DNA of 24,301 nt from an uncultured Bacteroidaceae bacterium (GTDB lineage: Bacteria; Bacteroidota; Bacteroidia; Bacteroidales; Bacteroidaceae). The notes beneath the pieces are model-generated. The model saw nothing but the letters and a program-made list of their open reading frames with translations, searched no databases and had not been told where the DNA came from. The translations under genes were made by a program, and so were the position numbers. Every line of letters begins with the position of its first letter. The stretch's first letter is position 1. Shown one piece after another: positions 7,747-15,011 of this stretch. The DNA lies in the NCBI GenBank assembly GCA_904501775.1, contig CAJGCJ010000019.1, forward strand, positions 1-24,301, in the 5' to 3' direction.

Positions 7747-8436
7747 TTACCAGTCTTTTTCGAGCTTGCGTCCCTGAATCTGCATCATTTTCTTGACTTT
7801 CTCCTGCACATCCTTTTCATCTTGCATAGCCGACTCCAACAATTGCTCTGCATTCTCCTGAGACATGTCGTTATTCTCTTGTTGCTGCTGTTGTTGCTGC
7901 TGATTCTGCTCTTGTTGCTGTTGTTCCTGTTGCTGCTCTTGCTGTTCCTGCTTTTGTTCCTGCTGCTGTTGTTGATCTTGCTGCTGGTCTTGCTGCTGGT
8001 CCTGTTGCTGATTCTTCAGTTGGTGCATGGCAACTGCCAAATTGTAGCGTGTCTCATTATCGTAAGGGTTGTTACGCAACGACATCTTATATGCCTCGAC
8101 TGCATTTGCATAGTCTTTTGCAGCCTGCATCACTACTCCTGTATTATGATATATCTGTGCAAGGTTTTTCTTGTCTGTTTCGTACATTGCAGCAGTCTTG
8201 TACTCTTCAACCGCCTCTTCCCCTTTGTTCTGAAACAAAAGGGCATTACCCAAATTAAAGTGGGCATCGGCATCTTTATGGTTCAGTTCTATCGCCTTGC
8301 GATACTCTATTTCGGATTTGTCGAAAATGCTGTCGGCGTATATCTTGTTGCCGTTGCGCATATACTCGCGATAGGTACGCTGTGCATACGACGATGTGAC
8401 TGATAACAAGGTAATCAATATATATATGTATCTCAT
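7747..8436 (-). CDS. batC: BatC: periplasmic TPR protein with a polyglutamine-rich tail
   Basis: A 229-residue exported protein. A signal peptide (about 1-18, ending SSYA|Q) is followed by three TPR-like repeats between about 25 and 140 (for example DADAHFNLGNALLFQNKGEE and YNPYDNET-type turns). A tract at 143-186 is almost all Gln with scattered Asp, Glu, Lys and Asn, and a charged helical end follows (about 190-229). TPR plus a low-complexity charged or Gln-rich tail is the usual BatC layout, though the purity of the Gln tract is notable. It sits 15 bases after batB and 65 before batD. TPR proteins scaffold complexes, so it probably assembles with BatA, BatB and BatD. Confidence in BatC rests on position plus the TPR layout. 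Confidence 0.85.
   Translation of the reverse strand: MRYIYILITLLSVTSSYAQRTYREYMRNGNKIYADSIFDKSEIEYRKAIELNHKDADAHFNLGNALLFQNKGEEAVEEYKTAAMYETDKKNLAQIYHNTGVVMQAAKDYANAVEAYKMSLRNNPYDNETRYNLAVAMHQLKNQQQDQQQDQQQDQQQQQEQKQEQQEQQQEQQQQEQNQQQQQQQQENNDMSQENAEQLLESAMQDEKDVQEKVKKMMQIQGRKLEKDW
7879..8010 (-). repeat. CAA/CAG microsatellite-like tract coding for polyglutamine in batC
   Basis: A 132-base stretch codes for residues 143-186 of BatC, almost entirely as CAA and CAG codons with occasional GAC, GAG/GAA, AAG and AAC. At the 3'-most plus-strand side it shows three successive 12-base units coding for QQQD. The CAA/CAG mixture is irregular, which argues for selection on the protein rather than recent pure-triplet slippage. 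Trinucleotide units keep the frame when the copy number changes, so length variation between strains would be tolerated. Confidence 0.85.
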
Positions 8437-8451
8437 AATCAGTGATATATC

Positions 8452-9477
8452 TTATTTTTGTTTACTAAAGAGTTTAATATTTCGTGTAAAACGGCTTTTG
8501 CCGGGCAGCACAAGGATATCAATTATCAAAAGCAGGAGCACTATCCATGCTACATGGAAGAACTGTTCATTGTATTCGGTATACACCTCGGATGTGACAT
8601 CTGCTTTTGCCAATTTGTCAATCTCTTTCTGTAACAGTTTCTGTGCATTGTTGGTATTGTCGACCCTTATATATGCTCCATTGCCGGCGCGTGCTATGTT
8701 CTGGCTCATCTCTTCGTTGAGTCTTGTCATAACTATATTGCCATCTTTGTCTTTTCTATATTCATTGGCATTACCCGTTGGAATGGGAGCGCCATCGGCT
8801 GTTCCTACACCCAGCATATAAACAGCAATACCCTTCTCCGATGCTGCCTTTGCAGCATCTTCGGCACCGCCTTCGTGGTTTTCGCCATCGGTTATCACTA
8901 TTATGGCTTTACCAACCTCTTCATTAGGTGTGAAGCTTTTCATTGCGAGATTTATGGCTGCTCCTATGTCTGTTCCCTGACGTGATATCAACGATGGTGT
9001 TATGCTCTCGAGGAACATTTTGGCTGATATGAAGTCATTTGTTATGGGCAACTGCACAAATGCATCACCGGCAAATACAATAAGTCCTACCTTGTCGTTC
9101 TCGAATTTGTCTATCAGTTTCGATATAATGTTCTTGGCCTTCTCCAAACGGTTGGGGGCAATATCCTCGGCAAGCATCGAATTGGAGATGTCCAATGCTA
9201 TAACAGTCTCAATGCCCTGACGTGTTACGGTTTCTTTCTTTGAACCGAACTGAGGACGTGCAAGAACTACTATAAGGAATGCTATTGCAAACATTGATAA
9301 CCAAAACTTTATACCCGGACGATAAGATGAGACATCGGGCATAAGGCTCTTCAGGAGTTCTGTATCACCATACTCCTTAAGATTCTTAAGTCTTCTGTAG
9401 TTGGAGTATATATATACTGCCAACAATAAAGGCAATACTATTAAGAGATATAAAAATTCGGGATTGGCAAATTTCAT
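8452..9477 (-). CDS. batB: BatB: von Willebrand A domain membrane protein
   Basis: A 341-residue protein with two N-terminal membrane helices (about 8-25 and 57-74) followed by the LARPQ motif. A VWA domain follows (about 88-285) with a complete metal-ion-dependent adhesion site: D96-x-S98-x-S100 (DISNS), T169 (QGTDIG) and D197 (ITDGEN). A C-terminal membrane helix lies at about 308-325. The layout is that of the BatA/BatB family. The VWA domain most likely faces the periplasm and binds a protein partner through Mg2+. It lies 11 bases after batA and 15 before batC. It differs from BatA in having a longer insert (NANEYRKDKDGNIV) in the last third of the VWA domain. Physiological ligand unknown. 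Confidence 0.9.
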   Translation of the reverse strand: MKFANPEFLYLLIVLPLLLAVYIYSNYRRLKNLKEYGDTELLKSLMPDVSSYRPGIKFWLSMFAIAFLIVVLARPQFGSKKETVTRQGIETVIALDISNSMLAEDIAPNRLEKAKNIISKLIDKFENDKVGLIVFAGDAFVQLPITNDFISAKMFLESITPSLISRQGTDIGAAINLAMKSFTPNEEVGKAIIVITDGENHEGGAEDAAKAASEKGIAVYMLGVGTADGAPIPTGNANEYRKDKDGNIVMTRLNEEMSQNIARAGNGAYIRVDNTNNAQKLLQKEIDKLAKADVTSEVYTEYNEQFFHVAWIVLLLLIIDILVLPGKSRFTRNIKLFSKQK

Positions 9478-9488
9478 GGTTCAATACT

Positions 9489-10475
9489 TTATGGTATTTT
9501 GCGTAATATGGTATAACGTAGCAACAACTCGCACAATAATGATGCGAATGCCAATATAGCAAATATAAGGTATTCCTCTTCGCGGATAGAGAACTCCTTG
9601 ACATTCATCTTGGTACGCTCAAGTTTGTCAATCTGCTCATATACCTCCTTGAGTTTCGTGTTGCTTGTTGCCCTGTAATAGTCGCCATCGGTTATATCTG
9701 CTATTTCGCTTAGAGTATTCTCATCGATCTCAACAGGAACTTTTATCACCTCGCCACCGTAGGGGTAAGGTGCAGTTCCATTTGTTCCTACACCAATGGT
9801 GTACACTCTTATTCCGAACTGCTTTGCTATTTCGGCTGCTGTCACAGGTGCTATTTCGCCCCTGTTGTTAGAGCCGTCGGTGAGCAGAATTATAACTTTC
9901 GACTTTGCCTTGCTCTCTTTCAAACGTGTAATGGCGTTTGCAACTCCCATGCCTATTGCAGTTCCATCTTCAATTATTCCTTGAGATGCAATGTCGCATT
10001 TCACTGAGTTCAACATGTTTAAGAGAACTGAGTGGTCTATTGTAAGCGGACACTGGGTAAAGCTCTCACCGGCAAAAATGGTAAGACCTATGTTGTCGGT
10101 AGGACGTCCGTTTATAAATTCTGCCGCTACCTGCTTGGCTGCCTCAATACGGTTCGGCTTCAGGTCCATTGCAAGCATACTTGTAGAAACATCCATTGCA
10201 AGCATGATGTCAATGCCCTCTACTTCGGTATTTTGCCAACGGTTGGTCGATTGGGGACGTGCCAGAACCAATATTACCATTGCTATGGTAAAGACGCGCA
10301 ATGCAAATGGCAGATGTATTATATAATTCTTGTAGCTCTTGTTTCCCTGAATATATGGCGATATGGTTGACACTTTCAGTGATGGTGTCAGTTTATACCC
10401 TCTGAGAATGTACCATATAACATATCCTATAAGTGGGATAAATAGCAGCAGGTATCCTATATTTGAAAAGACCAT
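9489..10475 (-). CDS. batA: BatA: von Willebrand A domain membrane protein
   Basis: A 328-residue paralogue of BatB. Membrane helices lie at about 6-24 and 56-72, ending in the shared LARPQ motif. The VWA domain runs from about 86 to 280, with an intact MIDAS: D95-x-S97-x-S99 (DVSTS), T172 (DGTAIG) and D200 (LLTDGSNN). A C-terminal helix lies at about 303-322. The gene order MoxR, DUF58, then BatA before BatB supports the name. The complete MIDAS suggests metal-dependent protein binding, by analogy with other MoxR-associated VWA proteins. Only 6 bases separate it from the upstream gene and 11 from batB, so these genes are surely cotranscribed. The A/B distinction rests mainly on gene order. 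Confidence 0.9.
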   Translation of the reverse strand: MVFSNIGYLLLFIPLIGYVIWYILRGYKLTPSLKVSTISPYIQGNKSYKNYIIHLPFALRVFTIAMVILVLARPQSTNRWQNTEVEGIDIMLAMDVSTSMLAMDLKPNRIEAAKQVAAEFINGRPTDNIGLTIFAGESFTQCPLTIDHSVLLNMLNSVKCDIASQGIIEDGTAIGMGVANAITRLKESKAKSKVIILLTDGSNNRGEIAPVTAAEIAKQFGIRVYTIGVGTNGTAPYPYGGEVIKVPVEIDENTLSEIADITDGDYYRATSNTKLKEVYEQIDKLERTKMNVKEFSIREEEYLIFAILAFASLLCELLLRYTILRKIP

Positions 10476-10481
10476 ATTCTT

Positions 10482-11552
10482 TTAGCTTATAAGGTAGTAA
10501 ATATCCATTATGAACAGTATCAGTAGCAGTACAGATACTATTGACAATAATACTATAGACAACATCAGCAGACGTTTTGCCTTTGCCGAACGTTTGTTAA
10601 CCACCCTTTTCTCTGTTGGCTGGGGATTTTCGTCCACATTCTCGGGCTTTGTCTCATTGATAAACTCTATTGCGTTGGCAAGATTTCTGTCGTTCTCGTT
10701 CATCGGCGGGTTGAACTTTGCAAACTTCACAAGGTCGGCAGTTGAGAGAATCTCTCTCAATTCGCTGATGCTCTCTTTGTCTTTTATCTTCAGAAGGTTG
10801 TCAATAATCTCCGATGTAGTCATTTCTGTGGCATTGAATGAGAACCTCTCACTCAGATAGGTGCGGAGCGCATCAGTAAGTATTGTATAATACTCTTTGC
10901 TGTTGCCGCTTGTGCGCCACTCGCTATTGCTCTTTATCTGCTCCATCTCTTTCAAGGCCACAACGTGTGCCGGGAGTTTCGGCTTTACCTTAATGATTCT
11001 TATAATGGGCTTGTTGTTTCGGTAACGAATTATTACCCACACAAGAGCCGATGCGAATATTGCAAGCAGCACAAAATATATTACGCTGCTTTGTACATCA
11101 CCCCATTGCAGGTCTACTTTCCATATATCCTTGGGGCCAAAGAACTGGTCGAGCTTTGTTGTGTCTACGGGGAATGTATACACAGCCATAGCAAGTTCCT
11201 GCGAGTAGTAAGGCTCTCCTTCAACCATTACCTCAAATGGAGGGATGACATAGATGGCTGTATCGAACGAGGTTACAACATATTCGTGTGTAACAGAGAT
11301 ACGTTTGCCGTCATTCAATATCTGGGTATCCTTCAATGCCTCGACTATTTCGATGCCTTTTGTGATTTCTTCATCGAACAGAGGCATCGAGAGGCGTTTA
11401 TTGGCATCACAGCTTACTTTCAGCTTTATTCGCGACTGCTCGCCAATAAGCCTTTGTACAGAGTCAATCTCGGCATTTACCACAACATTCTGTGCATGCG
11501 CGTTATTGCACAGAATTATAAGTATTGCAAATATGTATAATAATCTTTTCAT
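10482..11552 (-). CDS. BatD-like two-helix membrane protein between DUF58 and BatA
   Basis: A 356-residue protein. I chose the ATG at 11552 because it opens a clear signal peptide (MKRLLYIFAI...NAHA|Q). The ATG at 11600 would add 16 polar residues in front of it and overlap the previous gene. The periplasmic part (about 21-135) has a BatD-like beta-domain pattern (IGEQSRIKLKV, KGIEIVE, EYVVTSFD, YVIPPFEV). A membrane helix follows at about 155-176, then a cytoplasmic helical domain (about 195-300) with an EYYTILTDALRTYLSERF block. A basic linker and a second helix at about 327-349 follow, with a short tail. The EYYTILTDALRTYLSERF block parallels EFYEEILKALWGYLSDKL in the BatD tail. I know of no settled gene name. 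It probably acts in the same MoxR-Bat complex. Function beyond that is not visible. Confidence 0.8.
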   Translation of the reverse strand: MKRLLYIFAILIILCNNAHAQNVVVNAEIDSVQRLIGEQSRIKLKVSCDANKRLSMPLFDEEITKGIEIVEALKDTQILNDGKRISVTHEYVVTSFDTAIYVIPPFEVMVEGEPYYSQELAMAVYTFPVDTTKLDQFFGPKDIWKVDLQWGDVQSSVIYFVLLAIFASALVWVIIRYRNNKPIIRIIKVKPKLPAHVVALKEMEQIKSNSEWRTSGNSKEYYTILTDALRTYLSERFSFNATEMTTSEIIDNLLKIKDKESISELREILSTADLVKFAKFNPPMNENDRNLANAIEFINETKPENVDENPQPTEKRVVNKRSAKAKRLLMLSIVLLSIVSVLLLILFIMDIYYLIS

Positions 11553-11583
11553 CAATAATGTTTCTTTATGACAAAGCATCGTG

Positions 11584-12453
11584 TTATCCACGTTGTGCAA
11601 AAAGATTCATAAGAGCCTTGACATAATCTCCATCGGTGCGTACCGATACCGAGTCCACCCTGCTCTTCTTGAATGTTTCATTCATCATGCGGCTGTTGTT
11701 CTGCCACCATTCGCGCTGTGCCTTTTGTACCGATGGCGACGAGGTGTCGATATATACCTCTTGTCCGCTTTCGGCATCTTGCATCTTCATGAGTCCTATC
11801 TTGGGCAACTCGACCAGACGTCTGTCATATACCTGAATTGCTACGACATCGTGTTTGCGGTTGGCAATGGTCAGTGCGTTCTTATAATTGTGCTCGGCAA
11901 TAAAGTCACTTAGCAGAAACGCTGTGCAACGTTTCTTTAGGGCATTGGTAAGGAATTCCAATGGCAATCTGATATCTGTGCTGTTGCTCTCGGGCTCAAA
12001 GTTCAGCAGTTCGCGTATGATGTAGAGAATGTGCTTACGTCCTTTCTGAGGAGGTATGAACTTCTCTATTCTGTCCGAGAAGAATATGACACCAATCTTG
12101 TCGTTATTCTGTATTGCAGCAAAGGCAATTGTAGCTGCAATCTCGGTGAGCATATCGCGCTTGGTCTGTTTTATTGTTCCAAAATCGAGACTCTGCGACA
12201 CGTCGATGAGCAACATTACAGTAAGCTCACGCTCCTCTTCAAATACCTTGACAAACGGCTTATTGAATCGTGCTGTCACATTCCAGTCAATGTCACGCAC
12301 GTCGTCACCGTATTGGTATTCGCGCACTTCGCTGAACGACATACCACGTCCTTTAAAGGCACTGTGGTATTGTCCTGCAAAGATGTTGTGCGACAATCCA
12401 CGTGTCTTTATCTCAATTCTGCGAACCTTTTTTATGAGTTCAGTAGTCTCCAT
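11584..12453 (-). CDS. DUF58 domain protein partnering MoxR
   Basis: A 289-residue soluble protein of the DUF58 family, a VWA-like group that almost always follows moxR. The DUF58 signature REYQYGDDVRDIDWNVTAR spans 44-62. A MIDAS-like DVSQS lies at D84-S86-S88, and a further acidic metal-site candidate is D183 (LLSDF). There is no signal peptide or membrane helix, so it should be cytoplasmic with MoxR. It begins 6 bases after moxR ends. In characterised MoxR systems the ATPase remodels a VWA partner; I infer the same here. Length is on the short side for DUF58 because the membrane-anchored N-terminus of some family members is absent, which is normal for the MoxR-linked Bacteroidetes type. 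Confidence 0.88.
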   Translation of the reverse strand: METTELIKKVRRIEIKTRGLSHNIFAGQYHSAFKGRGMSFSEVREYQYGDDVRDIDWNVTARFNKPFVKVFEEERELTVMLLIDVSQSLDFGTIKQTKRDMLTEIAATIAFAAIQNNDKIGVIFFSDRIEKFIPPQKGRKHILYIIRELLNFEPESNSTDIRLPLEFLTNALKKRCTAFLLSDFIAEHNYKNALTIANRKHDVVAIQVYDRRLVELPKIGLMKMQDAESGQEVYIDTSSPSVQKAQREWWQNNSRMMNETFKKSRVDSVSVRTDGDYVKALMNLFAQRG

Positions 12454-12459
12454 ATTGGG

Positions 12460-13455
12460 TTAAGGTACCTCGACTCTGTTTAGGATTTGGCTTACTATTT
12501 CGTCTGATGTCAAATTGCTTGCCTCGGCCTCATAGCTCAAGCCGATGCGGTGGCGGAGAACATCGTGTGCAACGGCACGTACATCCTCGGGGATAACATA
12601 TCCGCGACGTTTGATGAATGCGTATGCGCGTGATGCCAGAGCAAGGTTTATTGATGCACGGGGCGATGCTCCGAACGAAATCATATCCTTAAGCTCTTTC
12701 ATGCCATATTTGTCGGGGTAACGTGTTGCGAATACAATGTCGGCAATATATTGTTCAATCTTCTCGTCGAGATAAACCTGACGCACCACTTTACGCGCCT
12801 CGATGATTTCCTGTGGCTTGAGTATGGGACGTACGGTTATCTTCTCGCCTGTGATATTCTGGCGTATAATTCGTTTCTCTTCAGACAACTCGGGATAGCC
12901 GATTACAACCTTAAGCATGAAACGGTCGACCTGTGCCTCGGGGAGCGGATACGTACCCTCCTGCTCAATAGGGTTCTGTGTAGCCAGCACAAGGAAGGGC
13001 TCGGGTAAACGGAAGGTCTCCTTGCCTATTGTTACCTGACGCTCCTGCATAGCCTCGAGCAATGCACTCTGTACCTTTGCAGGTGCACGGTTGATCTCAT
13101 CGGCCAAAACAAAGTTGGCAAATACCGGACCTTTGCTCGATTTGAACTCTTCATCCTTTTGACTATATACCATAGTACCGATTACGTCGGCAGGAAGCAG
13201 GTCGGGGGTGAACTGGATTCTGCTGAAATCGGCATCAATAAGATTCGACAATGTCTTTATAGCAAGTGTCTTTGCCAAGCCCGGAACACCCTCGAGCAAT
13301 ACGTGACCATCGGCCAAAAGTCCTATGAGCAACGACTCTACAAGATGTTTCTGTCCTACGATAACTTGGTCCATTCCTGCTTGCAGATTGGTTACAAAAC
13401 CACTCTGTCTTTCAATCATTTCGTTCAATTCGCGAATGTCTATTGTTGCATTCAT
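12460..13455 (-). CDS. MoxR-family AAA+ ATPase, first gene of the Bat operon
   Basis: A 331-residue AAA+ protein of the MoxR/RavA clade. Walker A is GVPGLAKT at 56-63, Walker B LADE at 117-120, and sensor-1 region ATQNPIEQEGTYPLPEAQ-type at 158-175 with N161. A C-terminal lid domain (about 225-331) contains GASPRASINLA near the sensor-2 position. These ATPases act as chaperone-like remodellers of VWA-domain partners, which here are the DUF58 protein, BatA and BatB encoded just downstream. There is no membrane segment, so it is cytoplasmic. The ATG follows the best promoter-like element in the gap 13456-13575, and all eight downstream genes follow with gaps of 65 bases or fewer, so it likely heads the operon. 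Confidence 0.93.
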   Translation of the reverse strand: MNATIDIRELNEMIERQSGFVTNLQAGMDQVIVGQKHLVESLLIGLLADGHVLLEGVPGLAKTLAIKTLSNLIDADFSRIQFTPDLLPADVIGTMVYSQKDEEFKSSKGPVFANFVLADEINRAPAKVQSALLEAMQERQVTIGKETFRLPEPFLVLATQNPIEQEGTYPLPEAQVDRFMLKVVIGYPELSEEKRIIRQNITGEKITVRPILKPQEIIEARKVVRQVYLDEKIEQYIADIVFATRYPDKYGMKELKDMISFGASPRASINLALASRAYAFIKRRGYVIPEDVRAVAHDVLRHRIGLSYEAEASNLTSDEIVSQILNRVEVP

Positions 13456-13487
13456 AATCTGTTATATTATTTTGTTTGTTCTTTCTG

Positions 13488-13522
13488 CAAAAGTACGGTT
13501 TTATATTAACTAAAAGAGTTAA
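13488..13522 (-). promoter_or_regulatory. Candidate promoter of the moxR-bat operon with an overlapping dyad
   Basis: Reading the minus strand, TACTTTTG (13488-13495) followed by C fits the Bacteroides -7 consensus TAnnTTTG exactly. It lies about 33 bases from the moxR ATG. The expected -33 position is T-rich (TTTT at 13512-13515) rather than a clean TTTG. A 6-bp dyad, TTAACT-5-AGTTAA (13506-13511 and 13517-13522), straddles that position and could be an operator. It could also be chance in AT-rich DNA. Confidence 0.5.
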
Positions 13523-13575
13523 TTTTTTCAAAATAGACTTAATGTCTGTTTGTATTAAGAAAACTTAACTCTGAG

Positions 13576-14700
13576 CTACTTGACAGGCTCAAGATTGGGG
13601 ATAAGAATCTCCATTCCTATCTCGAGGCTGTTGAAATTTTTCATTTTGTTATAGTTGACTATATATGGCCAGAAGCGTTTGTCGTTATAATATATATATG
13701 ATATTTTCACAAGTGTCTCATCGAGGCCCACTCTGTGTACTGCCATAGTTCCATCGGCCTTATAGTCTGTTGTATCAGATATGCTTATATCCGACAGTTT
13801 TCTCTGTTTAAGCTCCTCAATCAGAACGAATTCCCTCTTCTTTGGCTCCTCGGGTTTTATCGTGTCAATTTTAGCAATATCTTTTACAACGGTGTCAAGC
13901 GGCAGAACAGATGCAGTTTCGTTTTTACATGCAGTGGTGTTGCTGCTGTCACCGCTGTTTTCTGCAAAGAAAAGGTATGCAGTTGCACCTATTGACAATA
14001 ATATAAGAGGTAATATAATATATATCTTCTTAAATGATTTGTCTGTTTTTACAACATCATTGCCTGTCAGAGCATCTTCTTTATTTATCTCCTCCTGTGT
14101 CTCTTCTTTACTCTCTATATTTTCAACTTCTGAACTTTCATCAGGCTCAACAGGGTTGTCATCAGATGCTTTGTCGTCTTCGTCGGTTGCCTCATCTGAA
14201 ATCCCTGCGTTGTCTTCAGTTTTGTCTTCGTCTGTTATATCAGTATTCTCTTTTGTTGTCTGTTCTGCGTCTGTTCCGCTCTCTACGGGAGTGTTGTCCG
14301 CTCTCTCTTCAATCTCTTTATCACTCTCGGCAACATCAGTAGATGCTTCAACCTCTTCAATATCTTCATCAATATAATCGTCGCTTACCTCAACCGGCTC
14401 AAACATGGCAAAGGGTTGGTTTACTTTCTCCTTTAATGTGTCGGTTGGTGTAAATGTGATTTTCTTGTGACCTTTTATCTCAATCTTCTCACCGGTATTT
14501 ACGTTTACACTGTTTCGGCTGGCAACATCAACCATTTTGAATGTGCCTAAATTGTTTATTTTTACAATACCCTCTTTTTCGAGCCCCTCTATAAGAAGTT
14601 CGAAAAAGTTCTTTGTAAAGATATCGCTCTTGGATGCCGATATCCTGCTCTTTTCGGCAAGCTGCGTGCTCAGGTCGGAATGGTTCAGTTTCTCATCCAT
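13576..14700 (-). CDS. HU-like domain fused to an acidic linker, membrane helix and LysM-like domain
   Basis: A 374-residue protein with a split architecture. Residues about 7-97 are an HU/IHF-like fold (NNLGTFKMVDVASRN... and NTGEKIEIKG arm). Residues 101-210 are a disordered linker with 47 Asp/Glu in 110 positions and few Lys/Arg. A single membrane helix lies at 226-246. Residues about 321-369 form a LysM-like module (VHRVGLDETLVKISYIYYND ... LEIGMEILIPN). No signal peptide precedes the HU part, so the natural topology is HU inside and LysM in the periplasm. I infer a DNA-to-membrane or DNA-to-wall tether. The HU-like arm has NVNTG instead of the usual NPxTG, losing the intercalating proline. 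It starts 3 bases after the ordinary HU gene and ends a five-gene run. HU-LysM fusions appear in Bacteroidetes annotations; I know of no established function. Confidence 0.82.
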   Translation of the reverse strand: MDEKLNHSDLSTQLAEKSRISASKSDIFTKNFFELLIEGLEKEGIVKINNLGTFKMVDVASRNSVNVNTGEKIEIKGHKKITFTPTDTLKEKVNQPFAMFEPVEVSDDYIDEDIEEVEASTDVAESDKEIEERADNTPVESGTDAEQTTKENTDITDEDKTEDNAGISDEATDEDDKASDDNPVEPDESSEVENIESKEETQEEINKEDALTGNDVVKTDKSFKKIYIILPLILLSIGATAYLFFAENSGDSSNTTACKNETASVLPLDTVVKDIAKIDTIKPEEPKKREFVLIEELKQRKLSDISISDTTDYKADGTMAVHRVGLDETLVKISYIYYNDKRFWPYIVNYNKMKNFNSLEIGMEILIPNLEPVK

Positions 14701-14703
14701 GGT

Positions 14704-14988
14704 TTACTCCTCTATATCTTTAAACTTATCCTTGAGCTTTGCGCTTGGGCGAAAGGCCGGTACTATCTTTGGTGGAATGAGCATACGTTGTCCGGTCTTG
14801 GGATTTACAGATATCCTTTCGCGACGCATCTTCACTTCAAATACTCCGAATCCCGAGATATTTATCTGGTCGTTGTTCTTAAGCGATTCTGTTATAGTGT
14901 CAACGAGCATATCGACCATTTCCGATGTTTCGGCTATGGTCGATTTTGTCCGTTGCGCAAGCTTGCCTATGAATTCCTTGTTATTCAT
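14704..14988 (-). CDS. HU/IHF-family nucleoid DNA-binding protein
   Basis: A 94-residue protein of ordinary HU/IHF length. The N-terminal helical dimerisation part is MNNKEFIGKLAQRTKSTIAE onward. It is followed by the conserved ISGFGVFEVKMRRER strand region (44-58) and a DNA-binding beta-arm with N62-P63-K64-T65-G66, including the intercalating proline at 63. The family binds and bends DNA non-specifically as dimers. It lies 23 bases after rimO and 3 bases before the membrane-tethered HU-like gene, on the same strand. Both could form heterodimers, which is inference. I cannot decide between HU and IHF-type subunit from sequence alone. Confidence 0.92.
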   Translation of the reverse strand: MNNKEFIGKLAQRTKSTIAETSEMVDMLVDTITESLKNNDQINISGFGVFEVKMRRERISVNPKTGQRMLIPPKIVPAFRPSAKLKDKFKDIEE

Positions 14989-15011
14989 TATGTATGCTCC
15001 AAAAAAGTAGA

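Noticed and set aside
7717..8403. A 228-residue leucine-rich ORF on the plus strand
   Set aside because: It is the complement of the CAA/CAG polyglutamine tract in batC, which reads as CTG/TTG leucine runs. Its TPR-coding mirror on the minus strand is clearly the real gene.
11553..11600. Upstream ATG at 11600 for the BatD-like protein
   Set aside because: It would put 16 polar residues before the signal peptide and overlap the DUF58 gene; the ATG at 11552 starts the signal peptide directly.
13781..14377. A serine-rich 198-residue plus-strand ORF
   Set aside because: It mirrors the GAN/GAR-rich acidic linker of the HU-LysM gene; serine richness is a complement effect.
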